From CAVVEC01 sp963747105 (GTDB lineage: Bacteria; Acidobacteriota; Terriglobia; Terriglobales; Acidobacteriaceae): a DNA stretch of 64,000 bases. Made by a program: the position numbers and the translations under genes. Positions 26,471 through 36,272 of this stretch are shown one piece after another; the stretch's first letter is position 1; each line of letters starts with the position of its first letter. A model generated the notes under the pieces. The model did no database searches, was not told where the DNA came from, and worked only from the letters and a program-made list of their open reading frames with translations. The DNA lies in the NCBI GenBank assembly GCA_963747105.1, contig CAVVEC010000007.1, forward strand, positions 310,001 through 374,000, given 5' to 3'.

Positions 26471-27484
26471 ATGAAAAACCTCAGACTTTTCTTAATCGTT
26501 CTAGGCGTGACAGGATTCTTAACCTCAGCCAGCGCTCAGGCCAGCAAGTCGTCCCACCCACGCGTAGTTTCGACCTCCAATGTTTATCCCCTGCAAGAAG
26601 GACTTGTGGACGCCAACGGCGTCATGATTTACTACCTGACCGTCGGACGGGGTGAGCCGCTCATGATTGTGCATGGCGGCCCGGGCGCGTCGCACGACTA
26701 TTTCTTGCCCTATCTTCTGCCTCTGGCTCGGCACAACAAGGTCATTTTCATTGATGAGCGCGGCTCCGGTCGCTCGCAAAAGCTCGAGGATCCCTCCGGC
26801 TACACCATCGAAAACATGGTGGAAGATATCGAGGCAGTGCGCCGAGCGCTTGGCCTGGGCAAGATTAACCTGCTCGGTCACTCCTACGGCGGAGCACTGG
26901 TGGAGGCCTACGCGCTCAAGTATCAAGCCAATCTGACTCACCTGATCCTGGCCAGCACGTGGTCGAGCACCAAGGCGCTGAACGAAGTTTTCGTGCGTAT
27001 GAAACAGAATATGACTCCTGAATTGCGCCAGCGCATCGACGATCTCGAAGTGGCTGGACTTTTCGGGCAGGGCAAGGACTATCGCAAGAACCGCTATACC
27101 GACGCGTATATGGTCGCGGCTTGGGGCGAAGGCTATTTCCCTTACCTCTATCAGAATCATCCGGACCCGAACTATGATCCCGTTGATAACGGCAAAATGT
27201 CGTGGGAGCTGTACCGCGAAATGTGGGGCGAGCACGGCGAGTTCATCATTGACGGCAACTTGAAATCGGTCGAATATACCGATCGGCTTGCGACGATCAA
27301 GGTCCCGACGCTGATTTTGGTCGGCGATCACGATGAGTCCGATCCTTCGATGTCGCAGGTCATGCATGAAAAGATCGCGGGATCGAAACTCGTGATTTTC
27401 CCCAAATCCGGGCACATGACCTTCGTGGACCAGCCGGGAATGTTTATCACGGCGGTGGATGAATTCTTGCGCGGATCCAAGTAA
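26471..27484 (+). CDS. Exported proline iminopeptidase-like alpha/beta hydrolase (S33)
   Basis: 337 residues with a signal peptide (about 1-23, ending SASAQA). Family signs: oxyanion motif HGGPGASHDY, FIDERGSGRS, nucleophile elbow LLGHSYGGALVEAYAL, acid in ILVGDHDESD, and catalytic His in FPKSGHMTFVDQPG. It probably releases N-terminal proline or hydrolyses related small esters or amides in the periplasm. ATG 26471 is chosen to start the signal peptide; an upstream in-frame ATG at 26432 lies at the edge of the MITE-like repeat. The ribosome site is weak. Confidence 0.85.
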   Translation: MKNLRLFLIVLGVTGFLTSASAQASKSSHPRVVSTSNVYPLQEGLVDANGVMIYYLTVGRGEPLMIVHGGPGASHDYFLPYLLPLARHNKVIFIDERGSGRSQKLEDPSGYTIENMVEDIEAVRRALGLGKINLLGHSYGGALVEAYALKYQANLTHLILASTWSSTKALNEVFVRMKQNMTPELRQRIDDLEVAGLFGQGKDYRKNRYTDAYMVAAWGEGYFPYLYQNHPDPNYDPVDNGKMSWELYREMWGEHGEFIIDGNLKSVEYTDRLATIKVPTLILVGDHDESDPSMSQVMHEKIAGSKLVIFPKSGHMTFVDQPGMFITAVDEFLRGSK

Positions 27485-27559
27485 GGTCACGGACTCTTGG
27501 CAGCCCGTTTCGCAATCCGCGCGCAGTTTTTCAAGAGGCGCCCCGCTATAATTTCATCT

Positions 27560-28276
27560 ATGCCAGTGCCGTCCAGGACGCGCCTTACCACTTGGCGGGC
27601 GTGCGCTCGCCTTCTCTTACTCTGCGTTGCATGCCTCTTTGTCAGCGTCGCTTCTGCACAGCAGAGCGCTGCGACCAGCGAGCCGCTCGTCATTCGGACC
27701 GTAACCCTTCCCAAGGCCTACCTCCGACAGCATTATGAAACTCGTTTGCAGGCTCAGGGCGGAATCATGCCCCTTGCCTGGGAGGTCACGGAGGGCGGGC
27801 TGCCTGCCGGCGTCACGCTCAACCGGGAAGGAGTCCTTAGCGGGGCTCCGACCGAAGCCGGCGAGTTTCGTTTCGTAGTCACCGTGACGGACAGCGGAAA
27901 ACCGGCCTATCAGAAGAAGCAGCCGCTGGTGCTGACCGTGGTAGCTCCTCTGCTAGCGCGCTGGGGCCGCTATCCCGAGGTCAAAGGCCAGAGAGTCGAA
28001 GGTTCAATCGTCGTTTCCAACCAGACGGAGCAGGATTTCGACCTAACGCTGATCGTGTTAGCGGTGAATGAAGTCGGACGAGCCACCGCGATCGGCTATC
28101 AGCACTTCTTGCTGAAGAACAACACCCTCGATCAGGAAGTTCCGTTCGGCGACAACCTACCGTACGGGGAGTACGAACTCAACGCGGATGTGGTGGCTGA
28201 GGTCGCCGCGACCAACTCGATTTATCGTACCCGGCTGGTGCCGAGTCAGAAGCTGCACGTTCTGCAAGGGCCGTGA
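27560..28276 (+). CDS. Secreted protein with putative Ig-like (He_PIG) domain
   Basis: 238 residues from ATG 27560, with signal peptide (LLLLCVACLFVSVASAQQ). Residues about 48-125 match the putative Ig fold: LPKAYLRQHYETRLQAQGG, PLAWEVTEGGLPAGVTLN and GVLSGAPTEAGEFRFVVTVT. The C-terminal half (about 130-238) is another beta-rich domain (VEGSIVVSNQTEQDFDLTLI) without a name I recognise. It probably binds or scaffolds something outside the cell. It follows the hydrolase gene by about 75 bases. Confidence 0.65.
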   Translation: MPVPSRTRLTTWRACARLLLLCVACLFVSVASAQQSAATSEPLVIRTVTLPKAYLRQHYETRLQAQGGIMPLAWEVTEGGLPAGVTLNREGVLSGAPTEAGEFRFVVTVTDSGKPAYQKKQPLVLTVVAPLLARWGRYPEVKGQRVEGSIVVSNQTEQDFDLTLIVLAVNEVGRATAIGYQHFLLKNNTLDQEVPFGDNLPYGEYELNADVVAEVAATNSIYRTRLVPSQKLHVLQGP

Positions 28277-29074
28277 GAACACGAGTCTAGTGAGCAGTGG
28301 CTAGCGGTCCGAGATTTGGCCATGACATGTTCCGTTTGGGGGAGAGCTGCCTTAGCCGCCGCCGACCGCCAGTCACTGGCCACCGACCAAACAAATACAA
28401 ATAAGAGCCCCGAGGTGATGTTGGGATCATTCGTCTCGGCCAGTAGCTCGCTTTAGACCCTTGCCGACCTGCCCTCATTGCTTCCTTGCGGGTCGCAATG
28501 CGCGATCGTTGCTCGGGCTCCGGGCTTACCGCCAACCGGATAAATCAACCCAACGCCTCGGGACTCTATCCTGCCTTCGACCATTCTTCTTGTTCGCCTC
28601 AACCAGCGCTTTGCTATAGACCCTTGCTCGCCCTCCCCCCTCATCTTGCGATGTGGAGGGTGACTTCGCTCGAGCCCCGGACGCCGCACCAACCGGGAAA
28701 ACTTCAGAAGCGGTCAAAGAACGACTATGGTTTTACTCTCCCTATTTTCACAGTCAATAAAAAACCTATCACTGTATCTGCTTGACCTTCAATCGAGTGC
28801 AGGCAGTTCACAGGCATGTGCCACAAGACTGGTGCAGCTTGAAGGAAAGCGGTTTTCGCCAACCCTCGGCTCGTCCGCGATTCTTGCGGAGTTTCCTTCT
28901 TCAATGGCTTCGTCAGAAGCTAACACCCCCAATCGTGAGTTGTGAAAATCGAAGGAGAAACCACAAGGTGCGCTGGTTTCATGGATTTTGGGAGACACGG
29001 CGATCTGCGTCTATACGCCCAGCCTTCCACCAATGAGAGTAAAATGCCGATTTCCAGGAGCAAAGGAGACCCTC
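28277..29074. other. Gene-free stretch with repeats
   Basis: About 800 bases with no credible gene. It holds an inverted pair at about 28294-28370 (CAGTGGCTAGCGGTC against GACCGCCAGTCACTGG) and two diverged direct repeats listed separately. The last 130 bases are the leader of the adenosine deaminase gene. No tRNA fold was found. Confidence 0.45.
28447..28703. repeat. Two imperfect direct repeats, about 156 bases apart
   Basis: The first unit (about 28447-28547) runs from GCTCGCTTTAGACCCTTGCC to CCAACCGGATAAATC. The second (about 28604-28703) runs from CGCTTTGCTATAGACCCTTGC to CCAACCGGGAAAAC. Both keep the order of shared blocks (TAGACCCTTGC, GCTCGGGCTCCGGG or GCTCGAGCCCCGGA, CCAACCGG) but differ inside. 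They may be decayed mobile repeats or a duplicated RNA element. Confidence 0.4.
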
Positions 29075-30604
29075 GTGGTGCGAACTGCTGGTGTGATTCT
29101 TCTTCTGATCATGGCCTGGTTCCCTGCCACCGCTGGCCCGCGGTCGAGACCCGGCGCCGAGCAGCGAACCGGGCGATATCTGAAATTGGTCCAGCGGCAG
29201 CCGTCTCTTCTGCTGGCATTCCTGCGCGAGATGCCGAAAGGAGGCGACTTGCACGTGCACTTGAGCGGTGCAATTTACGCAGAGAGCTTGATCGACTTCG
29301 CCGTGAGCGACAACCTGTGCGTGGACCGAACGACCGCACTTCTGATCGCTCCGCCCTGCGATGATTCTTGCGAAAAGTACACGAACAAACCGGCCGTCCG
29401 TTGCGCTTATGGGGATCACGTGCTTTACAACACGATGATCGACGCCTGGTCCATGCGCAACTGGGAACCGGGCGAAGAATCCGGGCACGATCATTTCTTT
29501 GCAACGTTCGACAAATTCTCTTTGGCGACGCACAACCACACCGCGGATGCTTTGGCCCAGGCCGCCTCCCGCGCGGCGGAAGACCACCTGCAGTACCTTG
29601 AATTGATGCACACTGCGGATCGAGCGCAATCCGGCCAATTGGGCGCAAAATTGGGGTGGAACGACGACTTCGCGCGCATGCGCGAAAACCTTTGGGCCAA
29701 CGGTCTGAAAGACATTGCCGCATCCACAATCAGGCAGCTCGCTGCGGACGAGGGGCAGATGCATTCCATGCTCAAGTGCGAGACGCCCGAGGCGGATCCC
29801 GGATGCGGTGTCAAGATTCGTTATTTGTACCAGGTGCTGCGCGGACTGCCTCGTGAAGCCGTCTTCGCCCAGATGCTGATGGGGTTCGAACTGGCACAGG
29901 CGGATGCGCGTTTTGTGGGACTAAACCTGGTGATGCCGGAAGACTGGTACGTGCCCATGCATGATTTCGACCTGCACATGAAGATGCTGAATTATTTGCA
30001 CGAAATGTACCCTAAGGTGCACATCAGCCTCCATGCCGGAGAGTTGGCCATGGGGTTGGTGCCGCCCGCGGGCTTACGGTTCCATATTCGTGACTCAGTT
30101 GAACGCGGGCACGCAGAACGGATCGGGCATGGCGTAGACGTGATGGAGGAAGATCATCCGCTGGATTTGGTGAGGGAGATGGCCCAGCGCAAGGTTCTGG
30201 TGGAAACCTGTTTGACCTCGAATGACCTGATTTTAGGCATCAGGGGAGACGATCATCCATTGCCGACGTACTTGCGTTATGGCGTGCCCGTGGCGCTGGC
30301 GACCGATGATGAGGGCGTATCGCGATCCGATATGACGCACGAGTATTTGCGCGCCGTTCAGACCTACGACCTGGCGTATGAAGACATCAAGCGCATGGCG
30401 CGCCAGAGCCTGGAACATAGCTTTTTGCCGGGCGCCAGCCTGTGGGCCACGATCAAACCGTTTCGTGCAGCCACTGCCTGCCTGGGGGATCGCCCCGCGG
30501 ACCAGATGTCGCGCAGTTGCCGAAGTTTCCTCGATGCCAACGAGCGGGCCCGCCTGCAGTGGCAATTGGAAACCGAATTTGCCAAATTTGAAAGCAATTA
30601 TTAG
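29075..30604 (+). CDS. Exported adenosine deaminase-family protein
   Basis: About 509 residues from GTG 29075, chosen because AAAGGAGACCCTC precedes it and a signal peptide (VILLLIMAWFPATAGP) follows; ATG 29033 is an alternative without a ribosome site. Deaminates adenosine to inosine, here probably in the periplasm. Zinc and catalytic residues: GGDLHVHLSGAIYAES, the Glu of VHISLHAGELAMG, RIGHGVDVMEED, and VALATDDEGVSRSDMT. It is larger than bacterial Add (about 330), with an N-terminal insertion like growth-factor-type adenosine deaminases. The nucleoside transporter and phosphorylase genes follow. Confidence 0.88.
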   Translation: MVRTAGVILLLIMAWFPATAGPRSRPGAEQRTGRYLKLVQRQPSLLLAFLREMPKGGDLHVHLSGAIYAESLIDFAVSDNLCVDRTTALLIAPPCDDSCEKYTNKPAVRCAYGDHVLYNTMIDAWSMRNWEPGEESGHDHFFATFDKFSLATHNHTADALAQAASRAAEDHLQYLELMHTADRAQSGQLGAKLGWNDDFARMRENLWANGLKDIAASTIRQLAADEGQMHSMLKCETPEADPGCGVKIRYLYQVLRGLPREAVFAQMLMGFELAQADARFVGLNLVMPEDWYVPMHDFDLHMKMLNYLHEMYPKVHISLHAGELAMGLVPPAGLRFHIRDSVERGHAERIGHGVDVMEEDHPLDLVREMAQRKVLVETCLTSNDLILGIRGDDHPLPTYLRYGVPVALATDDEGVSRSDMTHEYLRAVQTYDLAYEDIKRMARQSLEHSFLPGASLWATIKPFRAATACLGDRPADQMSRSCRSFLDANERARLQWQLETEFAKFESNY

Positions 30605-30711
30605 GACACTTCGCAGTTCCCCGTTTGGAAGTTCTCGGTAGAGAAGGCGGGGCCTACGCTATCAGCCTGATAGAATCTGTCTTCCCGCATTCTCAGAGCT
30701 GAGGAGGACTT

Positions 30712-31953
30712 TTGGGCCGATTGACTGGCATTCTCGGGCTCGCCACCATGGTTGTCCTGGCGTATGTGTTCTCCACTAATCGGCGAGCCATTCGCATCCG
30801 CACCGTAGCCTGGGGACTCACCTTACAAATTGTGTTCGCGTTTCTGGTTCTGCGCGTGGAAGCCGGGCGCCGGCTGTTCGCCTGGCTCGGTGATGTCATT
30901 ACAACTTTTCTTGGCTATTCCTACGCCGGGTTGTCGTTCGTTTTCGGTGATCTGGGAAAGAAAGGCCCGCCATTTTATATTGCGTTCCAGGTCCTCCCCA
31001 CGATCATTTTCGTCGCCGCATTTTTTGCCATTCTTTATCACTATGGCGTGATGCAGTGGATTATCCGGCAGATGGCGCGCGTCATGATGGGCTTCATGGG
31101 CACCAGCGGGGCTGAGTCCATGAACGTTGCCGCCAGCATTTTTCTGGGATGCACGGAGGCTCCGCTGACCATCCGTCCGTTTCTGGCGAAACTCACGCGC
31201 TCCGAGTTGATGACCATCATGACCAGCGGGATGGCGCACATCAGCGGCGCTGTGATGGCAGCGTACATCCTCTTCGGAATTCCGGCCAAGCACCTGTTGA
31301 CCGCCGTAATCATGACCGCGCCGGGCACTCTGCTTATCGCCAAGATGCTGGTGCCGGAAACCGAACAACCCGCCACTGCCGGCCGTGTCGCAATGAGCGA
31401 CGAAGAAATGGGCGAGGACCGCTCGGAGAACTTGCTGGGCGCGGTGGCCAAAGGCACAACCGACGGGCTGTACATGTCGCTGAACGTCGCAGCTATGCTG
31501 ATCACTTTTATTGCACTGATCGCTCTTGCCAACGGGATTCTGGGTGGCCTTCACAACGGGCTGGCGCATTACTTCGGCTGGGGCTGGTTCCCTTCCAGCT
31601 TTGAGCGCATCTTCGGCGTGTTGTTCGCACCCGTGGCGTGGGTCATCGGTGTGCCGTGGAAGGATTGTGCGGCGATTGGAAACCTTCTGGGCACACGCAT
31701 GATCCTCAATGAGTTTGTTGCCTTCTCGATGCTGGCCGGACAGAAAGCCGCGCTCGACCCACGCTCCTACACCATCGCCACGTTCGCCTTGTGCGGGTTC
31801 GCAAATCTGGGGAACATTGGAATCGAAATCGGCGGCATTGGCTCGTTAGCGCCTAATAAAAGAGGCGAACTGGCCAAGCTCGGGATCCGCGCCATGCTCG
31901 CCGGAACCATGGCGAACCTGATGGCGGCATCGATTGCAGGAATGCTGCTGTGA
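30712..31953 (+). CDS. nupC: Concentrative nucleoside transporter (NupC family)
   Basis: 413-residue integral membrane protein importing nucleosides with protons or sodium. TTG 30712 is the likely start because GAGGAGGAC precedes it and no ATG is near. Family blocks: FIAFQVLPTIIF-like segment, GTSGAESMNVAASIFLGCTE, APLTIRPFLAKLTRSELM, TSGMAHISGAVMAAYI, CAAIGNLLGTRMILNEFVAF and CGFANLGNIGIEIGGIG. Its position between exported adenosine deaminase and purine nucleoside phosphorylase suggests inosine or adenosine as substrate. Confidence 0.92.
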   Translation: MGRLTGILGLATMVVLAYVFSTNRRAIRIRTVAWGLTLQIVFAFLVLRVEAGRRLFAWLGDVITTFLGYSYAGLSFVFGDLGKKGPPFYIAFQVLPTIIFVAAFFAILYHYGVMQWIIRQMARVMMGFMGTSGAESMNVAASIFLGCTEAPLTIRPFLAKLTRSELMTIMTSGMAHISGAVMAAYILFGIPAKHLLTAVIMTAPGTLLIAKMLVPETEQPATAGRVAMSDEEMGEDRSENLLGAVAKGTTDGLYMSLNVAAMLITFIALIALANGILGGLHNGLAHYFGWGWFPSSFERIFGVLFAPVAWVIGVPWKDCAAIGNLLGTRMILNEFVAFSMLAGQKAALDPRSYTIATFALCGFANLGNIGIEIGGIGSLAPNKRGELAKLGIRAMLAGTMANLMAASIAGMLL

Positions 31954-31962
31954 AAAAGAGAC

Positions 31963-32053
31963 TCCTAGCTCACGACTCGCATGGGCTCCCCGCTCTGATG
32001 CAAAAATGAACTCACAGCAAGACTTTAAAGCTAGGAGCTAGGAGCTAGGAGCC
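31963..32053. repeat. CTAGGAG tandem repeat and inverted partner before punA
   Basis: Three CTAGGAG units run at 32031-32053. An inverted partner CTCCTAGCTC lies at about 31963-31972, so the gap can fold into a hairpin followed by TTTTTT (about 32060). It could act as a terminator or attenuator between nupC and punA. The purine-rich repeats also contain AGGAG sequences that could attract ribosomes. Confidence 0.5.
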
Positions 32054-32065
32054 AGAAGCTTTTTT

Positions 32066-32905
32066 ATGGACGACTTCGCACGCGCCGAATCCGCCGCCCA
32101 ATTCCTGCTCTCGCAGACACCGCTGCGCCCCAAGATTGGTGTTGTGCTGGGCTCAGGGCTTGGCGCTTTTGCCGACGAGCTCTCCGGCGCGATTCGAATC
32201 CCCTACGTCCACATCCCTTCTTTCCCGCGCTCGACCGCGATCGGACACGCCGGACACTTGGTAATCGGGAAGGCTGGCGACAATCCGGTCGCAGTCATGC
32301 AAGGGCGGGTTCATCTTTATGAGGGTTATTCGCCGAGTGAAGTTGCGTTCCCGACTCGCGTGCTCGGCCGGATGGGCATTCGCGCCCTGATCGTGACCAA
32401 TGCGGCGGGAGGGATTAACCTTGAATATAAGCAGGGCTCGCTGGTAGTCATTACGGACCACATCAATCTGCAAGGGCACAATCCCCTCGTGGGTGCAAAC
32501 GACGACCGCTTCGGCCCTCGGTTTCCGGACATGACACAAGCCTACTCCAAGCGCTATCGCAAGATCGCGCTCGAAGCCGCACCCAAGCTGGGCAAGATGG
32601 TTTATCAAGGCGTGTATGCCGGTTTACTGGGCCCGAACTATGAAACTCCGGCCGAGATCCGGTACCTGCGCTCGATCGGAGCCGATCTCGTAGGGATGTC
32701 CACGATTCCGGAAGTGATCGCGGCGCGGCACATGGGGATGAAGGTCCTGGCCATTTCCTGCGTCACCAACATGGCAGCGGGGATCCTTGACCAAGTGCTC
32801 AATCACGAAGAGGTGCTAAGAACTGCTGAGCAGGTCAAGGGAGATTTCGTGGCCCTATTGCTGGCGGTGCTGCCGGAGATCGCCGCCGACGTGAAAAACG
32901 AATAG
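32066..32905 (+). CDS. punA: Purine nucleoside phosphorylase (class I, trimeric type)
   Basis: 279 residues; splits inosine or guanosine with phosphate into base and ribose-1-phosphate. Signatures: PKIGVVLGSGLGAFADEL (phosphate loop), GHAGHLVIG, MQGRVHLYEGYSPSEV, LIVTNAAGGINLEYKQGSL, YAGLLGPNYETPAEIRYL, GADLVGMSTIPEVIAARHMG and ISCVTNMAAGI. ATG 32066. It completes the salvage set with the exported deaminase and the transporter. Confidence 0.95.
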   Translation: MDDFARAESAAQFLLSQTPLRPKIGVVLGSGLGAFADELSGAIRIPYVHIPSFPRSTAIGHAGHLVIGKAGDNPVAVMQGRVHLYEGYSPSEVAFPTRVLGRMGIRALIVTNAAGGINLEYKQGSLVVITDHINLQGHNPLVGANDDRFGPRFPDMTQAYSKRYRKIALEAAPKLGKMVYQGVYAGLLGPNYETPAEIRYLRSIGADLVGMSTIPEVIAARHMGMKVLAISCVTNMAAGILDQVLNHEEVLRTAEQVKGDFVALLLAVLPEIAADVKNE

Positions 32906-32913
32906 AAGACGAA

Positions 32914-32944
32914 TGGAGGACGGGCGTCCCCGCCCTTCCCTCCT
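32914..32944. terminator. GC-rich hairpin between convergent genes
   Basis: GGAGG..GGGCG pairs with CGCCC..CCTCC over about 30 bases between the stops of punA and the TonB-dependent receptor gene. There is no T-run, so it may be a Rho-assisted or message-stabilising hairpin. Confidence 0.4.
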
Positions 32945-35900
32945 CAGAACGTAACCTTCGCCGCCAACTGAATCACACGCGGGCCGCCACCGCCCAGGCC
33001 AGGATTGGTTTGGGCCTGGTCGGGAGTTTGGGTGATCAATCCTTCCGGAACCGAGCCTGGGGTCACGAACCAGTTGGGTAAAGCAAAATTCGGATGATTG
33101 AAAAGGTTGAAGAACTCCGCCCGAAGCTGCAGGTTCACACGTTCTGTGATCGGCGTATTCTTGCCCACCGCGAAATCCAAGTCCCAATATTTCGGACCGT
33201 AGATGGCATTACGGCCAAGATCGCCGAATGTACCGGGAGCGGGCTGCGAGAACGCGTTGGCGTTTAAATAACCGATTGTGTCCGGCGCTGATTCCCAGTT
33301 GGAATTGATTGGGTTGAACCCGGGCACGACGTTCGGCCGCTGATGGTAGTTGGACTGGGTCAGGAAGTTCGAGTTGGGAAATGAGCTGGTATCGTTGGAA
33401 CTTACGATCGGCACCGGGCGTCCGCTCTGAGCGGTGAAAATCGTGTTGAACTGCCAACCCTCGGTCAGCCGCTTGGGGCCTCCGAAACGCGGGACCTGGT
33501 AGGTGAATGCCACAGTGAAGCGATGGCGGGTGTCGAAGTTGGAAGGGCCATATTCGGCCGCTAAATCGTGGGAATTTTGCGGCAGAGCGACCGTCGAAAA
33601 ATTGTAGTCAATGCCGTCGGAAGCGTCGTCCAGTGATTTGGAAAAAGTGTAGCCGGTGAAGCCGGTGAGGCCGTGCCATCCCTGCACGCGCAAGGTGGCC
33701 TGAAGCGCGCTATAGTTCGACGCGCTGACGGTGGCAAACTCGTCCATGAAACCATATTTCTGATTGGGGCGGTTTCCGTTCACATCGGGCTGGTTGGCGT
33801 CGAGCAAGCGCACCAGCTTGGTGCCTTTGCTGCCGACGTAGCCAACCTGCAGAGCGACATTCTTGGTCATTTCCTGCTGCAAATTCAGGTTCCAACTCTG
33901 GGAATACGGAGTGACCAGATTGCGGGGCGTAAAGAAAATGTCAAACGGTCCCGTCGAGGGGGTAAGGACGGGACCCGCCGCACCGCTCCACTGAGCGGAA
34001 TTGAAGTTGAGTGGCTGAACCGGCTTTGGACCGATGGGAGGCGTGACTAGCCCCGCATCATTGGTGAAGTTGGCAATCATCAGGTCCTGCGGAATGTAAT
34101 CGTAAAAAACCCCATAGCCGCCGCGGACAATCGTTTTGGGAAGCGGGTTCCAGGCAAATCCAAGGCGCGGGCCAAAATTATTCAGGTCGCCATTGTAGGC
34201 GCTGTTCACCCCGCCGGTGCCGACCACGTGAAGAAGTGAGTCGGACCCGAGGTTGGCCAGAATATTGTTCTGCTCGCTGACGGGGCCAAAGTATTCCCAG
34301 CGCACGCCGAGGTTTAAGGTGAGATGCGAGGTGACGCGGAAATCGTCCTGCCCGAAAAACGCCAGGCCATTGTTGTAGGTGGTTCGCTGCGTGTTGCCGG
34401 CGTTGGCGCTGACGAAGGAGTCGTAGCCGAGGTAGTAAGCGGCCAGGATATCGGTGCCCGGGTCAGGATCGAAACCGTTGTTGGTTCCGAACACAAAGTC
34501 GCCACGCTCCAGGTTGTCGTTGAACGCGCTGATCGCCGCGCGGCGGTACTCTCCGCCAAACTTGACGGTGTGGCGTCCCGCAAGCCAGCTGAAGTTGTCC
34601 AGAATCTGGTAACTCTCACTCACGCGGCCGCGAGGAATACTGTAGGCAGTGGCGCCCAGATTGTCGAAAAGTCCTCCAAAATCAATTTCCGGGAGTCCCA
34701 GCTTGCCGGTTCCGAAATCGATTCCGTAGCCGGATGGATCAAAATTCGAGTCCAGTGACGTGAACGAGGTGCGGTAGCGGCTATAGCCAAAACGTACTTC
34801 ATTCAGCTTTTGCGAGCTCAACGTGGAAAGCAGACTGATTGAGACCACCTGCACTCGCGTGGGCGACTGCTGGGCAAATTGCGGCAGCCGCGAACCGGCG
34901 CCGCTGCCCAGCCCGCCGAGGGGAAAGACCTGCTGGCTGCTGGCAAAAGCATAGCGGCCGGAGAGTTGCTCGGTGTCGCTCAAATTCTGGTCCAGCTTCA
35001 CGATCAGGCTATCCACATCGTTCTTGTCTTTCACGGTTCCCGCCAGCGTTCCACTGGTTCCGTTAAAGCCAGTGGGCTGGGGAAACAACCCCAGAATCTT
35101 CGTGAGGGCAGGATTCGGGGTTACGCCATTGTTGATCGCATCCTGCTGGGCGTTTGCGATCTGTGTGGAGGTGGGCACCAGCAAACTAAAGTCCGAGCCG
35201 ACGCGTTCGCGCTGTCCCTCATACGCGCCGAAAAAGAAGGTCTTATCCTTGATGATGGGGCCGCCGAGCGATGCACCGAACTGGTTGTTGCGAAACGCAC
35301 TCTGCGGTGCTGGAGCACGATTGAAATAGTTGCGGGCATCGAAGAAATCATTGCGCACAAATTCAAAAGCGCTGCCATGAAAGTGGTTCGTGCCCGATTT
35401 GGTAATGATGTTGATCACTGCGCCGCTGTTGCGGCCGTACTCCGCCGGAAACTGCGATTGCAAATTGAATTCCTGAATGGCATCGATTGGAAGCAAGGAT
35501 GCCGGCGCGCCGCCGATCCCAGTCTGATTCAGTGCGGAATTGTTGAAGAACGGATCGTTGTTGTCAGTTCCGTCAAGGGTGTAGTTGTTGGAGCGGTCGC
35601 GATTCCCGTTAATGCTGAACTGGCCGAATCCGCTCTGCACCGCGGCCACTCCGGAAGGCTCCACGGTCGCGCCCGGCACCAGCGCCACCAGTTTGCCGAA
35701 ATCCCGTCCATTCAACGGCAAATCGCTGACCAGCTTTCGCTCTACTACTTCGCCCAGCACGTCGCGTGTTTCGTCGATGACTGGCGCGCTAGCCGTGATG
35801 GTGACCTGCTCGATCTTGCTCTCGACTTTGGTCAGGTCGAAGTCCGCGGTAGTGTCAACGCCTACGTTCACCACGACATTCTGGGCCACGGGCGACAGTC

Positions 35901-36180
35901 CGGCCGACGACGCCGTAACCACGTACTCCCCAGCGGGCAACTCGGCCAGCACATAGTCGCCGTCCGCGCCGGTTACGGTCTTGCGCTCTTGTCCAGTCGC
36001 GCTGTTCTTTGCCGTGACCTCGGCTCCGGCGATGACGCTGCCCTGAGGATCTACGACCCTCCCCCGAATCGAACCGCGGAAGCTCTGCCCAAAAAGCAGG
36101 CAGGGCAGGAGCAGCGAAGCGGTGAAAAGAACGAAATGCTGGAGCCGGCGATTGTTGGTGGTTGACTGGCAGCTACTCAT
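32944..36180 (-). CDS. Oar-like TonB-dependent receptor
   Basis: 1078 residues from ATG 36180, which has a strong AGGAGGGAGAC site. Signal peptide (FVLFTASLLLPCLLFGQ), then a carboxypeptidase-regulatory beta-sandwich (IRGRVVDPQGSVIAGAEVT), a plug domain (VSDLPLNGRDFGKLVALVPG, YTLDGTDNNDPFFNNS, EYGRNSGAVINIITKSGTN) and a long barrel. It ends with aromatic VIQLAAKVTF, as expected of outer-membrane barrels. The ligand is unknown. It follows the SAM hydrolase gene by about 90 bases and may share its transcript, hinting at a nucleoside-related or polymer substrate, which is only inference. Confidence 0.92.
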   Translation of the reverse strand: MSSCQSTTNNRRLQHFVLFTASLLLPCLLFGQSFRGSIRGRVVDPQGSVIAGAEVTAKNSATGQERKTVTGADGDYVLAELPAGEYVVTASSAGLSPVAQNVVVNVGVDTTADFDLTKVESKIEQVTITASAPVIDETRDVLGEVVERKLVSDLPLNGRDFGKLVALVPGATVEPSGVAAVQSGFGQFSINGNRDRSNNYTLDGTDNNDPFFNNSALNQTGIGGAPASLLPIDAIQEFNLQSQFPAEYGRNSGAVINIITKSGTNHFHGSAFEFVRNDFFDARNYFNRAPAPQSAFRNNQFGASLGGPIIKDKTFFFGAYEGQRERVGSDFSLLVPTSTQIANAQQDAINNGVTPNPALTKILGLFPQPTGFNGTSGTLAGTVKDKNDVDSLIVKLDQNLSDTEQLSGRYAFASSQQVFPLGGLGSGAGSRLPQFAQQSPTRVQVVSISLLSTLSSQKLNEVRFGYSRYRTSFTSLDSNFDPSGYGIDFGTGKLGLPEIDFGGLFDNLGATAYSIPRGRVSESYQILDNFSWLAGRHTVKFGGEYRRAAISAFNDNLERGDFVFGTNNGFDPDPGTDILAAYYLGYDSFVSANAGNTQRTTYNNGLAFFGQDDFRVTSHLTLNLGVRWEYFGPVSEQNNILANLGSDSLLHVVGTGGVNSAYNGDLNNFGPRLGFAWNPLPKTIVRGGYGVFYDYIPQDLMIANFTNDAGLVTPPIGPKPVQPLNFNSAQWSGAAGPVLTPSTGPFDIFFTPRNLVTPYSQSWNLNLQQEMTKNVALQVGYVGSKGTKLVRLLDANQPDVNGNRPNQKYGFMDEFATVSASNYSALQATLRVQGWHGLTGFTGYTFSKSLDDASDGIDYNFSTVALPQNSHDLAAEYGPSNFDTRHRFTVAFTYQVPRFGGPKRLTEGWQFNTIFTAQSGRPVPIVSSNDTSSFPNSNFLTQSNYHQRPNVVPGFNPINSNWESAPDTIGYLNANAFSQPAPGTFGDLGRNAIYGPKYWDLDFAVGKNTPITERVNLQLRAEFFNLFNHPNFALPNWFVTPGSVPEGLITQTPDQAQTNPGLGGGGPRVIQLAAKVTF

Positions 36181-36272
36181 GTCTCCCTCCTGCCGAACCT
36201 CAGGGCCAAAGCCCTCGTTTTCGCGTGCTTGAACCCAATGCGTTGATCGCTCCGCCATCCAGGAAATCTTGA

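Noticed and set aside
34879..36165. 428-codon plus-strand frame inside the TonB-dependent receptor gene
   Set aside because: Antisense shadow in a GC-rich gene; no start signals or recognisable domain.
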